DNA from: a virus
DNA length: 30,796 nt
IMG/VR virus record: IMGVR_UViG_3300003691_000034
Span: 1-30,796 of that record
Reading direction: 5' to 3' (one strand)
Shown here: one piece after another, positions 29,127-30,796 of the stretch
Layout: the number at the start of each line of letters is the position of its first letter
Position numbering within the stretch: position 1 is the stretch's first letter
The notes under the pieces: generated by a model
What the model was told of the DNA's origin: nothing
Database searches by the model: none
What the model saw: the letters and a program-made list of their open reading frames with translations, nothing else
Position numbers and translations under genes: made by a program

Positions 29127-29441
29127 TTAAGATTCCTTTTTAATTATAGACACCTCACTTCTCATTGACCAAATAACATGATCCATAGACTCCATTAACT
29201 TACGTATCATTCTTAATTCTGGAACTTGTTCTTCTGCTAGTATTTTACCAGCACTTACCGAGCCTTTATGTTTGTATTGTACTGCGTTATATTGTTGAAA
29301 GTAGTCTATATTAAACTTAGTTAAGTGATAATATTTTGCGCTTAATTGTCTCAACATCTGTCTTAGATTGTCGCAACTCTTCCATTCTCCAGACTCATAC
29401 GTTATTATTATAGATGTTATGTCTTCTAGTAAATCGTTCAT
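29127..29441 (-). CDS. 104-residue protein, unknown function
   Basis: The product begins MNDLLEDITSIIITYESGEW and is mostly helical, with SCDNLRQMLRQLSAKYYHLT and a C-terminal helix MIRKLMESMDHVIWSMRSEV. It is directly joined to the NinG-like gene (stop TAA then ATG). Its place in the recombination block suggests an accessory role in phage DNA metabolism. No motif identifies a family. Confidence 0.55.
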   Translation of the reverse strand: MNDLLEDITSIIITYESGEWKSCDNLRQMLRQLSAKYYHLTKFNIDYFQQYNAVQYKHKGSVSAGKILAEEQVPELRMIRKLMESMDHVIWSMRSEVSIIKKES

Positions 29442-29471
29442 GTCTATATTGTTTTATAGGTTGTAAATCAT

Positions 29472-29909
29472 TTACTTAGTAAAGTATTCTAACAAGTATA
29501 GTTTAGGGGCTACTAGTATGAATATTATCCTATACATATTTGCAGAAAATAAAAGAAACAAAATAAATAAACCTGAGTATTTAAAAATAAGTGATGCTGT
29601 ATATTTGTCACTTCCTCGTTTATAGTACTTACCTTGAATTAATACAGATTGCTCTTCTTCTTCAAAAGAATATCCTTTATTTCTTACCCACATAAAAGAC
29701 TCTTTAGACCCAAACAATGAGCTTATAAATCTTAAAACAAAAAACACACCTATACCTATAAATATGAATATTATAGACCTAGTTATATGCCACATATAAA
29801 ACTCTTGTAATAATAACGGTGCTTGTTCTATTGCAAACTCTCCTGTTTTCTCAGCTACTTCTATAGCTTTTTTTAATAATTCTGATAATTGTGTTTCTAA
29901 TTCGTTCAT
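29472..29909 (-). CDS. Membrane protein in the early block
   Basis: The 145-residue protein has an amphipathic N-terminal helix (ELLKKAIEVAEKTGEFAIEQ), a first membrane segment (SIIFIFIGIGVFFVLRFISS, about 45-64) and a second hydrophobic region (YSGLFILFLLFSANMYRIIF, about 111-130). Between them is a polar region with SFEEEEQSVLIQGKYYKRGS. A membrane protein within a recombination block could be a superinfection-exclusion factor or replication anchor; neither is shown by the sequence. Confidence 0.55.
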   Translation of the reverse strand: MNELETQLSELLKKAIEVAEKTGEFAIEQAPLLLQEFYMWHITRSIIFIFIGIGVFFVLRFISSLFGSKESFMWVRNKGYSFEEEEQSVLIQGKYYKRGSDKYTASLIFKYSGLFILFLLFSANMYRIIFILVAPKLYLLEYFTK

Positions 29910-29921
29910 TGTTATTGGTTT

Positions 29922-30143
29922 TTATTTCCTATTGTTATTATTAAACCTATCTAGGTTAGTGTTTGCTTGTTTCTTTGCTTTTAACAATGCTTTAAACATT
30001 TTATTGTCTTTTAGGTGGTCTGTATTTGGTAGCGTTTTAATACTATGTATAGAGTCTTTAAACTCAGCTTCCATGTGGTTTCTAAAACTGTGTTCTATTA
30101 GGTCATTGTCTTCGATCTTGAACGTTATATTTATTAGTCTCAT
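29922..30143 (-). CDS. 73-residue protein coupled to the Rad52-type gene
   Basis: The small protein MRLINITFKIEDNDLIEHSF continues with a charged helical part and ends in an Asn-rich DRFNNNNRK. Its start overlaps the Rad52-type stop (ATGA at 30140-30143), so it is translated from the same message. No family is recognised. Size and position suggest an accessory of the annealing protein, without direct evidence. Confidence 0.5.
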   Translation of the reverse strand: MRLINITFKIEDNDLIEHSFRNHMEAEFKDSIHSIKTLPNTDHLKDNKMFKALLKAKKQANTNLDRFNNNNRK

Positions 30144-30724
30144 TTCAATAAGTCTTTAGAATACTGTTCAGCATTAGCCTTAGATATTTTAAAATACTTT
30201 CTTAAATCTTCTATTGGTGACTTCTTAGTTAAAGCACCTTCCCATTCTTTAGAGCCTACATTTAACCATGGCTTGTCGTCGTTTTGTTTATTGTTGCCTC
30301 CAGATGATTTAGGCGGGTTTACTTCACCTTTAAACATATCGATACCTATTTCTAGATAAGATGCTATCTTGCTTATACAGTCTGTTATAGCTGATTTATA
30401 ACCATCTGCTATTTCTGTGTTTTTACCAGATGTCTTATGTCCTCCATATTGACTAGGTATAACAACATCGTAATCTAAAGAAATAAATTTTCCACGTATC
30501 AAAACATAGTCTTCTGTTCTTTCTATTACTTTATGCTTAATACTCCATCTTCCTAAACCAAAAACATCGTTTAATCTTTCTGTAACATACATTGCTTTTA
30601 GAGTTGTTAAAAACGTCTTAGTTGGGTGTTGTGAATATGCTTTATCAGGAAACTTATTTCTAAGATCCTCTCTCATTCCTTTGGTTATTTTTTCTTTTTT
30701 ATCTCCTACTATTATTCCTTCCAT
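30140..30724 (-). CDS. Rad52/Rad22-type single-strand annealing protein
   Basis: The 194-residue protein carries the Rad52-family core: LKAMYVTERLNDVFGLGRW (about 42-60), strands KVIERTEDYVLIRGKFISLD, and the signature YGGHKTSGKNTEIADGYK followed by SAITDCISKIASYLEIGID (about 93-129). A low-complexity linker (SGGNNKQNDDKP) joins a short C-terminal helical part that may contact a single-strand binding protein. Such phage proteins anneal complementary DNA strands during replication and recombination. The C-terminal helix-rich tail KISKANAEQYSKDL is unassigned. Confidence 0.75.
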   Translation of the reverse strand: MEGIIVGDKKEKITKGMREDLRNKFPDKAYSQHPTKTFLTTLKAMYVTERLNDVFGLGRWSIKHKVIERTEDYVLIRGKFISLDYDVVIPSQYGGHKTSGKNTEIADGYKSAITDCISKIASYLEIGIDMFKGEVNPPKSSGGNNKQNDDKPWLNVGSKEWEGALTKKSPIEDLRKYFKISKANAEQYSKDLLK

Positions 30725-30725
30725 C

Positions 30726-30796
30726 TTATTGGTTTTTATTATTTTTAATTCCTATTACAGTAAGTATATACATTGCTAATGCAAATACTCCTAAAA
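30726..30796 (-). CDS. C-terminal end of a small membrane-type protein, partial
   Basis: A minus-strand frame enters from the right edge and ends in LGVFALAMYILTVIGIKNNK then NQ and a stop, immediately before the Rad52-type gene. The hydrophobic run followed by a polar tail fits the last membrane span of a small protein. Only 22 residues are visible, so it may be fortuitous. Confidence 0.35.
   Translation of the reverse strand, partial: LGVFALAMYILTVIGIKNNKNQ

Overview
The window is AT-rich and reads as most of a tailed, siphovirus-type phage or prophage of a Bacteroidetes host, most likely a marine Flavobacteriaceae. The host call rests on protein style (signal peptides ending in GFAQ, a lipobox preceded by TFS, a DUF6712-like connector, a T9SS-like C-terminal domain), on Bacteroidetes -7 promoter boxes (TAnnTTTG) and on the near absence of strong Shine-Dalgarno sites. 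No integrase, tRNA, rRNA or CRISPR array is visible, so lysogeny cannot be decided from this window.

Plus strand, 1-23.5 kb, is the late region. In order it holds the C-terminus of the large terminase, portal, a 41-residue protein, HK97-type prohead protease, major capsid protein with an N-terminal scaffold-like segment, connector and tail-completion proteins, tail tube (followed by a hairpin terminator), two overlapping small tail genes, a TP901-type tape measure, a large distal-tail/baseplate protein, and an adhesion module of small beta-rich proteins. That module ends in a beta-helix tail spike, a lipoprotein-type pectate-lyase homologue and a secreted protein with a T9SS-like C-terminus. 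A lysis module follows: small membrane proteins, a cupin, a CHAP/NlpC-type endolysin and a holin. Many neighbours overlap by ATGA and are probably translationally coupled. One small gene, perhaps a helix-turn-helix protein, runs antisense between terminase and portal.

Minus strand, 30.8-28.5 kb, is an early/recombination block: a Rad52-type annealing protein, two unknown proteins (one membrane), another unknown and a NinG/Rap-type protein.

Between the two, 23.6-28.5 kb on the minus strand, lies the most unusual part. One to three small genes at a time (orphan adenine methyltransferase plus a 44-aa protein, DUF551-like protein, zinc-ribbon microproteins, HTH/RHH-like proteins, unknowns) are each enclosed by a private inverted repeat of about 16-29 bp. 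In most units the stop codon lies in or next to the downstream repeat. Neighbouring units are separated by short structured spacers that share diverged core motifs. This looks like an array of mobile gene cassettes, integron-like in logic, but the ends do not fit the classical attC consensus and no recombinase is present in the window. One three-gene unit also has two TTATCC-N8-GGATAA-type operators over its promoter. No gene-free stretch exceeds 300 bases.
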